A DNA stretch of 64,000 nt from Paractinoplanes polyasparticus. GTDB lineage: Bacteria; Actinomycetota; Actinomycetes; Mycobacteriales; Micromonosporaceae. Where the stretch lies: contig NZ_JAHWFK010000027.1 in the NCBI RefSeq assembly GCF_019710575.1, positions 62,001-126,000 on the forward strand, read 5' to 3'. Every line of letters begins with the position of its first letter. The stretch's first letter is position 1. The notes under the pieces were generated by a model. It had not been told where the DNA came from. It ran no database searches and saw nothing but the letters and a program-made list of their open reading frames with translations. A program made the translations under genes and the position numbers. Below, piece by piece: positions 24,606 to 33,490 of this stretch.

Positions 24606-24634
24606 TGCAGGCGGCTTGCAGGCAGTCTGCAAGC
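24606..24634. promoter_or_regulatory. Triple heptamer direct repeat, candidate SARP operator
   Basis: TGCAGGC (24606-24612), TGCAGGC (24617-24623) and TGCAAGC (24628-24634) are separated by exactly four bases, giving 11-bp spacing. Direct heptamers with four-base spacers are the known recognition pattern of SARP activators. The site lies in the 67-base gap between the SARP gene and the divergent hemerythrin gene. The nearest repeat is four bases from the SARP -10. Confidence 0.7.
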
Positions 24635-24655
24635 CGACCGTGCGAGCGTGCGGTC

Positions 24656-25324
24656 ATGACAACCACGCACCTCGCCGAACGCACCGACACCTGGGACATG
24701 CTCGTGGTCCACCGGGTCTTCCGGCGCGAGTTCCGCATCATGCCCGCGCTGGTCCGGGCCGTCCCGCCCGGGGACGCTGACCGCGCCGAGGTGCTCGGTC
24801 AGCACCTGGCCAACGTGGCATCCGGACTGCATCACCATCACACGGCCGAGGACGAGCTGGTCTGGCCGCTGCTGCTCGACCGGGCCGGGATGCACACCGA
24901 GCTGATCCACCGGATGGAGGCGCAGCACGAGCGGCTGCACGAGCCGCTGGCCCGGATCGACGTGCTGCTGCCGCGCTGGCGGGCGACGGCCGAGGTCGAG
25001 GACCGCGACGCCCTGGCCGAGGTGATCGCCCAGGCCGCGGTGGCGCTGGACGAGCACCTGGCCGACGAGGAGCGCGAGATCCTGCCGATCATCGAGCAGC
25101 ACCTCACGCCGGCCGAGTGGCGGGCGGTCGGTGACCGGGGCAAGGAGTCGATCCCGCCGGGCCGGATGGCGCTGGTCTTCCTCGGGGCGATCCTCGAGGA
25201 GGCGACGCCGACCGAGAAGGCGCGCTTCCTCGCCGAGCTGCCGTGGCCGGCTCGGATGCTGTGGCGGCTCCTCGGAGCCAGGACCTACGCCGCAGCCCGC
25301 GACCGAATCCGTCTCGTCGGCTGA
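24656..25324 (+). CDS. Hemerythrin-domain protein
   Basis: The 222-residue protein contains a hemerythrin/HHE four-helix bundle with iron ligands HRVFRREF, GLHHHHTAEDELVWP, MEAQHERLHEPL and LDEHLADEEREILP. These domains bind a di-iron centre and sense or store oxygen, NO or iron. A C-terminal segment of about 70 residues has an amphipathic helix (PWPARMLWRLLGARTY). It is transcribed away from the SARP gene across the heptamer array, so it may be a direct target of that regulator. Confidence 0.9.
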   Translation: MTTTHLAERTDTWDMLVVHRVFRREFRIMPALVRAVPPGDADRAEVLGQHLANVASGLHHHHTAEDELVWPLLLDRAGMHTELIHRMEAQHERLHEPLARIDVLLPRWRATAEVEDRDALAEVIAQAAVALDEHLADEEREILPIIEQHLTPAEWRAVGDRGKESIPPGRMALVFLGAILEEATPTEKARFLAELPWPARMLWRLLGARTYAAARDRIRLVG

Positions 25325-25363
25325 CCTCCGATGCCTTCTCTCTGCTTGTTGCCCCTCATCGCC

Positions 25364-26143
25364 TCACTGCCGGACGGCCAGCTTCACGATGTCGCCCGGG
25401 GTGACCGACAGCACGACGACGGCGCGGCCGTTGTTGACGGCGATCGCCACGTGGCCGGCCGAGTCCTCGAAGACCAGCAGGTCGCCCTGGTCCACGTCGG
25501 CGAAGGTCGCGGCGCGGTGGGCGCTGACCGTGCCGTTGATCACTAGATCGGCGCCCAGTCCGCGCAGCGTCTCGCCGCTCGCGGCCAGCTGCACGTTGCC
25601 GAACCGGTCGACGGTGAGTACTTCCGCCTCAAGCCAGCCGTCGCCCACCGTGACGACCGGGTCGGGCAGGCGGACGAGGGAGCCCGGCTCGATCTGGGGG
25701 CCGGCGTCGGACAGCGAAGCGCCGGCGGCGAGCCGCGCGGCGGCCGGGGCGAAGACGTCACGGCCGTGGAACGTGCTCGACACGGCCTCCTTCACCGTGA
25801 GCTCGTGGGCCGCGTCGATGCCCCCGAGAGCCTCGGCGGCCCAGATCAGCAGGCCGTTGTCGGGCCCCACGAGCAAGCCGTTCGGGGTGGCGAGGACGAC
25901 GCCGCGGCGGGCTGTGCCCACCCCGGGGTCGACCACGGCGACGTGCACGCTCGGCGGCAGGTGGGGCGCGGTCTGCGCCAGCACGGCGGCGCCGCGGGCC
26001 ACATCGGCCGGCGGCACGTGGTGCGTGACGTCGATGACGCGTACCTGGGGCGCGACTTTGGCGATCGATCCGTGACACGCCGCGACGAAGCCGTCGAACG
26101 TTCCGTAATCGGTAGTGAGGCTGATCCATTCATACCCGGCCAT
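25364..26143 (-). CDS. SAM hydroxide adenosyltransferase (DUF62)
   Basis: The 259-residue protein belongs to the SAM-dependent fluorinase/chlorinase fold family. It shows LTTDYGTFDGFVAACHG, VIDVTHHVPP, AVVDPGVGTARRGVVL and SSTFHGRDVFAPAAARL. The conserved Asp, Arg and His of the hydrolase subfamily are present (D and R in VDPGVGTAR, H in FHGRD), so it should use water or hydroxide to make adenosine and methionine, not a halide. Physiological role is uncertain. It is monocistronic and convergent with the hemerythrin gene. Confidence 0.88.
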   Translation of the reverse strand: MAGYEWISLTTDYGTFDGFVAACHGSIAKVAPQVRVIDVTHHVPPADVARGAAVLAQTAPHLPPSVHVAVVDPGVGTARRGVVLATPNGLLVGPDNGLLIWAAEALGGIDAAHELTVKEAVSSTFHGRDVFAPAAARLAAGASLSDAGPQIEPGSLVRLPDPVVTVGDGWLEAEVLTVDRFGNVQLAASGETLRGLGADLVINGTVSAHRAATFADVDQGDLLVFEDSAGHVAIAVNNGRAVVVLSVTPGDIVKLAVRQ

Positions 26144-26227
26144 GGTGAGAAACGTTACTGCCTTGCTACGGATCGTGTGTGGCAGGTTCCCCGGGGCGCG
26201 CCGCTCGCATTCTGGCAGGGTTGAGGC

Positions 26228-27154
26228 ATGCGTCTCGTGATCTTCACCGAGCCCCAGCAGGGGGCGACCCACGACGACCTGCGCCAGCTCGCGCAGGCCG
26301 CCGAGGCCAGCGGCTACGACGGTTTCTTCCGCTCCGACCACTTCCGCACCATGGGCGGCGACGGGCTGCCCGGCCCCAGCGACGCCTGGCTGACCCTGGC
26401 CGCGCTGGCCGTGCAGACCTCCCGCATCCGGCTCGGCACGCTGGTCACGTCGGCGACCTTCCGGCTGCCCGGCCCGCTGGCCATCGCGGTCGCTCAAGCC
26501 GACCAGATCAGCGGCGGCCGCATCGAGTTCGGCCTGGGTGGCGGCTGGTTCGAGGCCGAGCACACCGCGTACGGGATTCCGTTCCCGCCCCTGGGCGAGC
26601 GCTTCGACCGCCTCGAGGAGCAGCTCGAGATCATCACCGGCCTGTGGGCCACGCCGCCCGGCCACACCTACGACTTCCAGGGCAAGTTCTACCAGATCAA
26701 CGACTCGCCGGCGCTCCCCAAGCCGGCGCAGTCGCCGCGCCCGCCGGTCATCGTCGGTGGCCACGGCAAGAAGCGGACGCCCGCCTTGGCCGCCCGCTTC
26801 GCCGACGAGTTCAACGTCCCGTTCTCCAAGATCGAAGACGTGGCCCCCGCGTACGAGCGGGTACGCGCCGCCTCAGCCGCGATCGGCCGCACGTCCCTCC
26901 CGACGTTCTCGGCCGCAGCCGTCCTCTGCGTGGGCCGCGACGACGCCGAGGTGCGCCGCCGGGCCGCCGCCATCGGCCGCGAGGCCGACGAGATGCGCGA
27001 GAACGGCGGCATCGTCGGCACCCCCGCCCAGGCTGTCGAGACCATCAAGGCGTACGCCGAGGCCGGCGCCACCCGCCTGTTCCTCCAGGTCCTCGACCTG
27101 AGCGACGTCGACCACATCGAGCTCGTGGCGTCCGAGGTCGCCCCGCAGCTGTAG
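26228..27154 (+). CDS. LLM-class F420-dependent oxidoreductase
   Basis: The 308-residue TIM-barrel protein resembles luciferase-like monooxygenases that use coenzyme F420. Landmarks are GYDGFFRSDHFRTMGGDG, RIRLGTLVTSATFRLPGPLA, GRIEFGLGGGWFEAEHTAYGI, RLEEQLEIITGLW and VGTPAQAVETIKAYAEAGATRLFLQV. It transfers hydride to an unknown substrate. CAGGGT lies six bases before the ATG, so a leaderless start is plausible. No operon partner is visible. Confidence 0.88.
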   Translation: MRLVIFTEPQQGATHDDLRQLAQAAEASGYDGFFRSDHFRTMGGDGLPGPSDAWLTLAALAVQTSRIRLGTLVTSATFRLPGPLAIAVAQADQISGGRIEFGLGGGWFEAEHTAYGIPFPPLGERFDRLEEQLEIITGLWATPPGHTYDFQGKFYQINDSPALPKPAQSPRPPVIVGGHGKKRTPALAARFADEFNVPFSKIEDVAPAYERVRAASAAIGRTSLPTFSAAAVLCVGRDDAEVRRRAAAIGREADEMRENGGIVGTPAQAVETIKAYAEAGATRLFLQVLDLSDVDHIELVASEVAPQL

Positions 27155-27671
27155 CTCCCACTTCGGAACGGGGGCGCCGGCCGCCCGAGGCTTGGTCCGC
27201 ACCGCGACTCGGCCCCCGCTCCGAGCCGGAAGCTGGCTGTCTCGTCGGCCCAGGCTCCGGTTGTGTCCCTGGCCTGGGCCGGCACCTCGCCCAGGTCGGC
27301 GACGTGCTCGGGCCCGCTGACCGGCTCCGCCCCGGTGAGCGAGTAGCTGCGATCCTCGTGCTCAGCCGTCGTCACAGCGGCTGCGGCGGCATTGGCCGGC
27401 TCGATGACGCCCAGGTCCCGGCGCTGAAGACGTTCGGCATCGGCCCTTCGTCGTCGCGTCGGCCGTCGCGGTCCACGTGCTTCCTTCACCGCTGCCGGCG
27501 GCGTGGGGCGCCACCGGCCCAGCAAGGGCGGCCGTGGCAGCGGTGATCGACGACGCTCCTTCAGGTGGGGTCGAACGGTGGACGGCGGGCCTGGGACAGA
27601 CCGCCTATCCTTCGGGGTCGAGTTCATCGGCATTGAGTTCGGCATTGAGCGAGTGAAACGGGAGACATCGG
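27155..27671. other. 517-base intergenic region without a recognised gene
   Basis: No frame in either strand gives a protein with recognisable motifs. TATCCT at about 27608 is a candidate -10 for the following gene, and the ten-base word CGGCATTGAG is repeated in tandem at about 27629-27650 in its leader. The rest is high-GC sequence that may be a decayed gene. Confidence 0.5.
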
Positions 27672-28574
27672 TTGGCGGGGTCACGGCTCTACGTCGCACG
27701 CGATTCGGCGGCCACCGTGGTCTCCCGGGAACGCCTGCCGCTGGCCGGGGCCCGGCTCGTCGACCGTCCCTGGTCGGCGCTGGTCGAGGTGACGGTGCCC
27801 GACGTACGCAAACCCGACGAAGACCACGAGAACAAGGGCACGAACTGGCTCATCTTCTCGCCGCTGATTGCCGGCGGGGTCGCGGCCTCCCTGGGCGCGG
27901 CCGAACTCGGGATCCTGGTCGCCGCCGTGACCTTCTTCGGCGTGGCCTACGTGGAACCTTCCATCCGCCGTCGCTTCCAGGCAAAGCGTTCCCGCCCCGC
28001 TCCCATCAGCGCCCGCATCCTCACTGCCTCCGCCGAGCGCGCCGCCTTCGAGGAAGCCACCCGCCTGGCCGACTCGGTCAGCACCACCTGGCCCCACCTC
28101 GGCGCCCTGATCGACACCACCGAGGCCGAGGCCATGCTGGCCGACGCCTTGTGGGAGATCGCCGGCGTGCTGACCCGCCGTCAGAAGCTGGCCCGCGTGC
28201 TGGCCGACCTGAGCCGCCCCGACTTCGCCGCCCAGTCCCCGTCCGACGAGACGGCGTTGGAACTTCGCAGCCATCTGCACGCGACCGAGCAGGCCCTGGC
28301 AGCTCTGGAGGCCGACCTGGAAAGGCGCCAGGCCAACCTGCGCCGCGCCGAACAAGCAGGCCGAGACTTCATCCGCGAAGACGAGATGCGCCGCGCGATC
28401 CGCGAGGCCAAGGAAACCCTGGGCGCCCCCGACCTCGACCCGGCCGCCCCGAACCAGGCCGCCCTGACCCCGGCCGACACCGCCGCCGAACTAGCCGACC
28501 AGACCCGCTCCGTGCTCGACGCCTACCGCGAGCTGACCGAAGGCCTACACCCGGACCCGCCGATCCCAGCCTGA
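27672..28574 (+). CDS. Unknown membrane protein with coiled-coil tail
   Basis: The 300-residue protein is not one I recognise. Residues 1-50 are hydrophilic, two membrane segments follow (about 58-92, WLIFSPLIAGGVAASLG and LVAAVTFFGVAYV), and the rest is helical and charged with long coiled-coil regions (HLHATEQALAALEADLERRQANLRRAEQAGRDF, in part). It probably sits in the cytoplasmic membrane with a cytoplasmic helical domain. The start is TTG with GGGAGA nine bases upstream. The last five residues and stop codon are encoded by the first copy of a 24-bp tandem repeat. Confidence 0.7.
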   Translation: MAGSRLYVARDSAATVVSRERLPLAGARLVDRPWSALVEVTVPDVRKPDEDHENKGTNWLIFSPLIAGGVAASLGAAELGILVAAVTFFGVAYVEPSIRRRFQAKRSRPAPISARILTASAERAAFEEATRLADSVSTTWPHLGALIDTTEAEAMLADALWEIAGVLTRRQKLARVLADLSRPDFAAQSPSDETALELRSHLHATEQALAALEADLERRQANLRRAEQAGRDFIREDEMRRAIREAKETLGAPDLDPAAPNQAALTPADTAAELADQTRSVLDAYRELTEGLHPDPPIPA

Positions 28575-28750
28575 CGCGACCCGCCGATCCCAGCCTGACG
28601 CGACCCGCCGATCCCAGCCTGACGCGACCCGCCGATCCCAGCCTGACGCGATCGGCTGGGCCCCGGCTTGACGCGACCAGCTCGGCCCCGGCTTGACGCG
28701 ACCAGCTCGGCCCGGGCTTGACGCGACCTGCTCGGCCCGGGCCTGGCTTG
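28555..28750. repeat. Tandem 24/25-bp repeat tract covering a stop codon
   Basis: Four identical 24-bp units run from 28555 to 28650. Each begins ACCCGCCGATCC and ends CTGACGCG. About four diverged 25-bp units (core CTCGGCCCCGGCTTGACGCG) continue to 28750. The first unit encodes the last residues and TGA of the upstream gene, so the stop codon itself has been amplified. The remaining bases to 28833 are GC-rich spacer before the lhr stop. Confidence 0.9.
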
Positions 28751-28833
28751 ATCTGCTGACCCCGCCCGCTGACCCCGGCCCCGGCCTGGCACGACCCGCT
28801 CGTCCGGCCTGACGCGAATAGCCCGCCGACGAG

Positions 28834-31800
28834 CTATCCCCGCAAGCGCAACCCCCTTGGTGTGGCTCGGAAGCCGGCGGTGGTCAGGGCGTCGCGCAGC
28901 GGGGAGGCGTGGACCGAATCACCGTCGGCGCGTTCGACGGACATGGGGCCCAGCGCGCCCGAGCGCACCGACGCCGCCAGCGCTTGGCCCGCCGCGATGA
29001 GCGCCTCCGGATCGTCCACGAAGGACAGCAGGGTGCGGCCACCGCGTTCGACGTAGAGGATCAGGTCGCCCGAGACCTGCACCACCAGAGCGCCCGCCTT
29101 GCGCCCGGCCCGGTGACCGGCCTTGGCCACCGGCTCGCCGTCGCCGCTGTCGATGATGCGCTCGGGCCACGGCAGGGCCGCGCCGTACGGGTTGGCCGGG
29201 TCGGTGGCGGCCAGCACCACGGCTGTGGCGCCGGTGCGCTTGGCCAGTTCGGCCGGTTCGGCCAGCGCGCGCAACCGGTCGACCGCACCCGGCACAGCGA
29301 ACTGGGCCGCGCCCAGGCCCTCGACGAAGTAGCCGCGCCGCGCCGCGCCCCTCTCTTCGAGCGCGCCGAGCACCGGGTAGACCCCGGCGAAACCGCCGAC
29401 CGGGCCCTCGGACATGACCGCGCCGCGGGTGACCACGCCGTGGCGTTCGAGCAGCAGGTCGGCCAGCGCGGCGGCGCGCCGGGTGGGGTCGAGGTCGCGG
29501 TCGGGCAGCCGGGACCAACGACCGGCCATGTTGGACGGTCCGCCGCGCGAGGGCATGGCCGGGCGGCCCGGACGGCGGTAGCGGGTGCGGGCCGGCGCCG
29601 ACTTGGCCTTGTGGGCGCCGCTGCCGCCGAGCAACGCCCGCAACGGCGCCAGGGTGTCGTTGGTCAGGTGGCCGGCCCACACGAGGTCCCAGACGACGGC
29701 CGCCAGCGCGGTGTCGTCGGTCGCGCCGACCCGGTCGGACAGCGCACGGAAGAACAGCGCCTGCCCGTCGCCGAGCGCGTCGAGCACCGACTGGTGCAGC
29801 GGCGTGGCGGCGAACTCGTCGTCGGCCGGCGGCAGCAGCAGGGGAGCGCTGTCGGCGTAGGCCAGCGTGACCCACCCGTCGTTGCTGCCGATCGACCCCG
29901 ACCCGGCCCAGAGGACGTCACCGCCACCGCTGAGCTCGTCGAGCATCGGCGGCGCGTAGTCGTTGATCCGGGCCGGCAGCACCAGCCTTTCCCAGGCGGA
30001 GGCGGGCACGGCGATGCCCTGCAACTGTTCGATCGAGGCGGCCAGCGCATCGGTGCCACGGGCGTTGCCGCCGATCTGGTGCCAGCGGGGCAGGAACGCG
30101 GCCAGCACCCGCGGCGGCACCGGTTCGATCTCGCGGCGCAGCGCCGCCAGCGACCGCCGCCGCAGCATGCGCAACACTTCGGCGTCGCACCACTCGGTGC
30201 CGGCGCCGCCCGGGGAGAACTCGCCCGAGGCGACCCGCCCGGTCGCGGAGAGCCGCTTGAGCGCCTGTTCCACCACGAAGACGCCCAGCCCGAACCGGGC
30301 CGCGCACGTCGCCGCGGCGAACGGCCCGTGCGTGCGGGCGTAGCGGGCCACCAGGTCGCCCAGTGGGTCGGCGACCGATTCGAGGTAGGCCTCCGGAATG
30401 CCGACCGGCAACGCCGCACCGAGCGCGTCCCGGTAACGGCCCGCGTCGTCGATGCCGATCCAGCGTTCCTCGCCCGCCACCCGGATGCGGATGGCCCGAC
30501 GGGTCGCCTCCAGAGTGGACAACCACGCCTCGTCGACGCCGCGGGCGGCCAGATCGACGGGAGAGAGGTCGCCGAGCAGGCGGAGCAGTTCCGCCGCGTC
30601 CTCCGCGTCACGTGGCCGGCGCGTGGTGGTCAGCCACTGGAGCTGGGACTCGGTCTCGGTGACGACCTCGGGGTCGAGCAGCTCACGCAGGTCGACCCGG
30701 CCCAGCAGCTCGCCGAGCAGGGTGGCGTCGAGCGCCAGGGCGGCGGCCCGGCGTTCGGCCAGGGGCGCGTCGCCCTCGTACAGGAAGGCGCCCACATAGC
30801 CGAAGAGCAGCGACCGGGCGAAGGGCGACGGCCGCGGCGTCTCGACCTCGATGAGGCGCACCTTGCGGCCGGCCACCTCGCGCATCAGCCCGGTCAGGCC
30901 GGGCAGGTCGAACACATCCTGGAGGCATTCGCGGGCGGCCTCGAGAGTGACCGGGAAGTCGGCGTACTCGCGGGCCACATCGAGCAGCTGGGCCGAGCGC
31001 TGCCGCTGCTGCCAGAGCGGCTGACGGCGGCGCGGGTCGCGGCGGGGCAGCAGCAGCGACCGGGCCGCGCACTCTCGAAACCGAGAGGCGAACAGCGCCG
31101 ACGTGCCGACCGATTCCTCGACCAGCTGGGCGATCTCTTCGGGGTCGAAGGCGACCAGATCGGCGCCGGGCGGTTCCTCGGCGGTGTCGGGCAGCCGCAC
31201 CACGATGCCGTCGTCGGACGGCATGACCTGGCCGTCGACGCCGTAGCGCTCGGACAGCCGCCGGGCGATCGCAAGCGCCCACGGCGCGTTGACCCGGGCG
31301 CCGAGCACACAGTGGACGGTCATGCGCCAGTCGCCCAGCTCGTCGCGGAACCGCTCGACCACCACCGTGCGGTCGTCGGGCAGGTTGCGGGTGGCCTCTC
31401 GCTGCTCGCGCAGATAGGCCAGCAGGTTGCCGGCAGCCCACTCGTCGAGGCCCGTCTCGCGCAGGGTCGCCGTGGCCTTCTCGTCGTCGGCGCGGGTCAG
31501 CGTGCGCAGCTGGGCGCCGATCGCCCGGCCCAGTTCGATCGGCCGGCCCGGGGAGTCGCCCTTCCAGAACGGCATCTTGGCCGGGGCGCCGGGCGCGGGG
31601 GAGACCAGCACCCGATCGGGCGTGATGTCTTCGATGCGCCACGAGGTGGAGCCCAGCAGGAACACGTCGCCGACGCGGGATTCGTAGACCATCTCCTCGT
31701 CGAGCTCGCCGACCCGGGACGCCCGCTCGGAACCGGCCAGGAACACGCCGAACATGCCGCGGTCGGGGATGGTGCCGCCGCTGGTGACGGCGAGGCGCTG

Positions 31801-33375
31801 GGCGCCGGGGCGACCGGTCAGCTCGTCGGTGCCGCGGTCCCACACCAGGCGGGGGCGCAGCTCGGCGAAGGCGGTGGACGGGTAGCGGCCCGAGAGCATG
31901 TCGAGCACCGCGTGCAGGGCCGACTCGGGCAGCTCGGCGAAGGGCGCGGCCCGGCGCACCAGGGCCGCCATCTCGTCGACCTGCCACGCGTCGAGCGACA
32001 CCATGGCGACGATCTGCTGAGCCAGCACGTCGAGCGGGTTGCGCGGGTAGCGCAGCTCCTCGATCGCGCCCGCCGTCATCCGGTCGGCCACCACGGCGCA
32101 CGAGAGCAGGTCGCCCCGATGTTTGGGGAAGACCACGCCGCGCGAGACCGCGCCGACCTGGTGGCCGGCCCGGCCGATGCGCTGCAGCCCGGCCGCGACC
32201 GACGGCGGTGCCTCGATCTGGACCACCAGGTCTACCGCGCCCATGTCGATGCCCAGCTCGAGGCTCGAGGTAGCGACCACGGCCGGCAGGACGCCCGACT
32301 TCAGCGCCTCTTCGATCTGTTTGCGTTCCTCGCGCGAGACGCTGCCGTGGTGGGCCCGGGCGACCACGGGCGGCGCCCCACCCGCCTGCCCGGCCTGGGC
32401 CATCATCTGGGCCGGCGGCTTCGCCGGCTGGGCCGGCTCCTCACCGGCGCGTTCGGCGGCCAGTTCGTTGATGCGGGCACAGAGCCGTTCGGCGCCCCGG
32501 CGGGAGTTGGTGAAGACGATCGTCGACCGGTGGCTCTGGATGAGGTCGAGCACCCTTTCCTCGACCGCGGGCCAGATCGACGGCGTGTGGCGGCCGGCGC
32601 CGGGGTCGTCGGGGTCGACGTCGGGCACCTCGTCGAGACGGGTCATGTCTTCGACCGGAACCTCGACCGTGACCTCGATGGTCTTGGCGGTCGGCGGCTG
32701 GACGATCTCGACGTCGTTCGCGCCGCCGAGGAATCGGGCCGTCTCGTCGATCGGGCGGACCGTGGCCGACAGGCCGATGCGCTGGGCCGGGCGGCCGAGC
32801 AGCGCGTCGAGCCGCTCGAGGGAGAGGGCCAGGTGGGCCCCGCGCTTGGTCGCGGCGACCGCGTGCACCTCGTCGATGATCACCGTCTCGACGCCGCGCA
32901 GCGAATCGCGGGCGGCCGATGTGAGCAGCAGGAACAGCGACTCGGGAGTGGTGATCAGGATGTCGGGCGGGGTGCGGGTGAACAGGCGCCGCTCGTCGGC
33001 CGGGGTGTCGCCGGTGCGCATGGCCACGGTGATGTCGGGCGGGGTGAGCCCGAGACGGCCCGCGGCCTGGCGGATGCCGGTGAGCGGGGCCCGGAGGTTG
33101 CGTTCGACGTCGACCGCGAGAGCCTTCAGCGGGCTGACGTAGAGCACCCGGCACCGGCGCTTCGGATCTTCCGGAGCGCCCTCGCGGGCCAGTTGGTCGA
33201 GCGACCACAGGAAGGCGGCCAAGGTCTTGCCGGAGCCCGTCGGGGCGACCACGAGCGCGTTGCGCCCGGCGCCGACGGCTCGCCACGCGCCGGACTGGGC
33301 GGCAGTGGGCGCGGCGAACGCCGCGGTGAACCACTCGCGCGTGGCCGGACCGAACTGCTCCAACACTTCTTTCAC
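28834..33375 (-). CDS. lhr: Large ATP-dependent helicase Lhr
   Basis: The 1513-residue protein is a full-length actinobacterial Lhr, a 3'-5' DNA/RNA-DNA helicase. It has Walker A APTGSGKTLAAFLW, SPLKALAVDVERNL, DILITTPESLF, the DEVH box VIIDEVHAVA, SATVRP, QRIGRAGHQVG (motif VI), a winged helix and the long Lhr-core and C-terminal domains. In mycobacteria the homologue is induced by DNA damage. I use GTG 33375; GTG 33366 with GGTGA upstream is equally possible, and longer starts would cross the promoter. A 1500-codon open frame on the other strand is a shadow. Confidence 0.95.
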   Translation of the reverse strand: MKEVLEQFGPATREWFTAAFAAPTAAQSGAWRAVGAGRNALVVAPTGSGKTLAAFLWSLDQLAREGAPEDPKRRCRVLYVSPLKALAVDVERNLRAPLTGIRQAAGRLGLTPPDITVAMRTGDTPADERRLFTRTPPDILITTPESLFLLLTSAARDSLRGVETVIIDEVHAVAATKRGAHLALSLERLDALLGRPAQRIGLSATVRPIDETARFLGGANDVEIVQPPTAKTIEVTVEVPVEDMTRLDEVPDVDPDDPGAGRHTPSIWPAVEERVLDLIQSHRSTIVFTNSRRGAERLCARINELAAERAGEEPAQPAKPPAQMMAQAGQAGGAPPVVARAHHGSVSREERKQIEEALKSGVLPAVVATSSLELGIDMGAVDLVVQIEAPPSVAAGLQRIGRAGHQVGAVSRGVVFPKHRGDLLSCAVVADRMTAGAIEELRYPRNPLDVLAQQIVAMVSLDAWQVDEMAALVRRAAPFAELPESALHAVLDMLSGRYPSTAFAELRPRLVWDRGTDELTGRPGAQRLAVTSGGTIPDRGMFGVFLAGSERASRVGELDEEMVYESRVGDVFLLGSTSWRIEDITPDRVLVSPAPGAPAKMPFWKGDSPGRPIELGRAIGAQLRTLTRADDEKATATLRETGLDEWAAGNLLAYLREQREATRNLPDDRTVVVERFRDELGDWRMTVHCVLGARVNAPWALAIARRLSERYGVDGQVMPSDDGIVVRLPDTAEEPPGADLVAFDPEEIAQLVEESVGTSALFASRFRECAARSLLLPRRDPRRRQPLWQQRQRSAQLLDVAREYADFPVTLEAARECLQDVFDLPGLTGLMREVAGRKVRLIEVETPRPSPFARSLLFGYVGAFLYEGDAPLAERRAAALALDATLLGELLGRVDLRELLDPEVVTETESQLQWLTTTRRPRDAEDAAELLRLLGDLSPVDLAARGVDEAWLSTLEATRRAIRIRVAGEERWIGIDDAGRYRDALGAALPVGIPEAYLESVADPLGDLVARYARTHGPFAAATCAARFGLGVFVVEQALKRLSATGRVASGEFSPGGAGTEWCDAEVLRMLRRRSLAALRREIEPVPPRVLAAFLPRWHQIGGNARGTDALAASIEQLQGIAVPASAWERLVLPARINDYAPPMLDELSGGGDVLWAGSGSIGSNDGWVTLAYADSAPLLLPPADDEFAATPLHQSVLDALGDGQALFFRALSDRVGATDDTALAAVVWDLVWAGHLTNDTLAPLRALLGGSGAHKAKSAPARTRYRRPGRPAMPSRGGPSNMAGRWSRLPDRDLDPTRRAAALADLLLERHGVVTRGAVMSEGPVGGFAGVYPVLGALEERGAARRGYFVEGLGAAQFAVPGAVDRLRALAEPAELAKRTGATAVVLAATDPANPYGAALPWPERIIDSGDGEPVAKAGHRAGRKAGALVVQVSGDLILYVERGGRTLLSFVDDPEALIAAGQALAASVRSGALGPMSVERADGDSVHASPLRDALTTAGFRATPRGLRLRG

Positions 33376-33381
33376 CTCACC

Positions 33382-33404
33382 ATGCTCTCTCGGGGGTATG
33401 ACAA
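33382..33404 (-). promoter_or_regulatory. Weak PafBC-type promoter of lhr
   Basis: On the minus strand TTGTCATAC (33404-33396) is followed after eight bases by GAGCAT (33387-33382). The upstream half and its flanking TTTTTGTCATACCC are identical to the recA element. The -10 half agrees only at A2 and T6. Position just before the lhr start supports function. Confidence 0.45.
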
Positions 33405-33490
33405 AAACTGAATACCGCTTAAGGGTCATCCGGGCACGGGTCGGGCAGCCGGCCAGCGGAATTTCTTGGCGGGCCGGACCATGGTGCGAT

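Noticed and set aside
25364..26143. SAM-dependent fluorinase or chlorinase
   Set aside because: The Asp-Arg-His set of the hydroxide adenosyltransferase subfamily is present, and no halogenated-product genes surround it.
27155..27671. A gene in the gap after the F420 oxidoreductase
   Set aside because: All frames have shadow-like composition and none has a motif, sensible start and ribosome site together.
28555..28750. CRISPR array
   Set aside because: Units are contiguous with no unique spacers and no cas genes are nearby.
28909..33411. A 1500-codon open frame on the plus strand opposite lhr
   Set aside because: It is the mirror of lhr caused by strong third-position GC; its product is Arg/Gly/Gln/His-rich without motifs, whereas the minus strand shows all helicase motifs.
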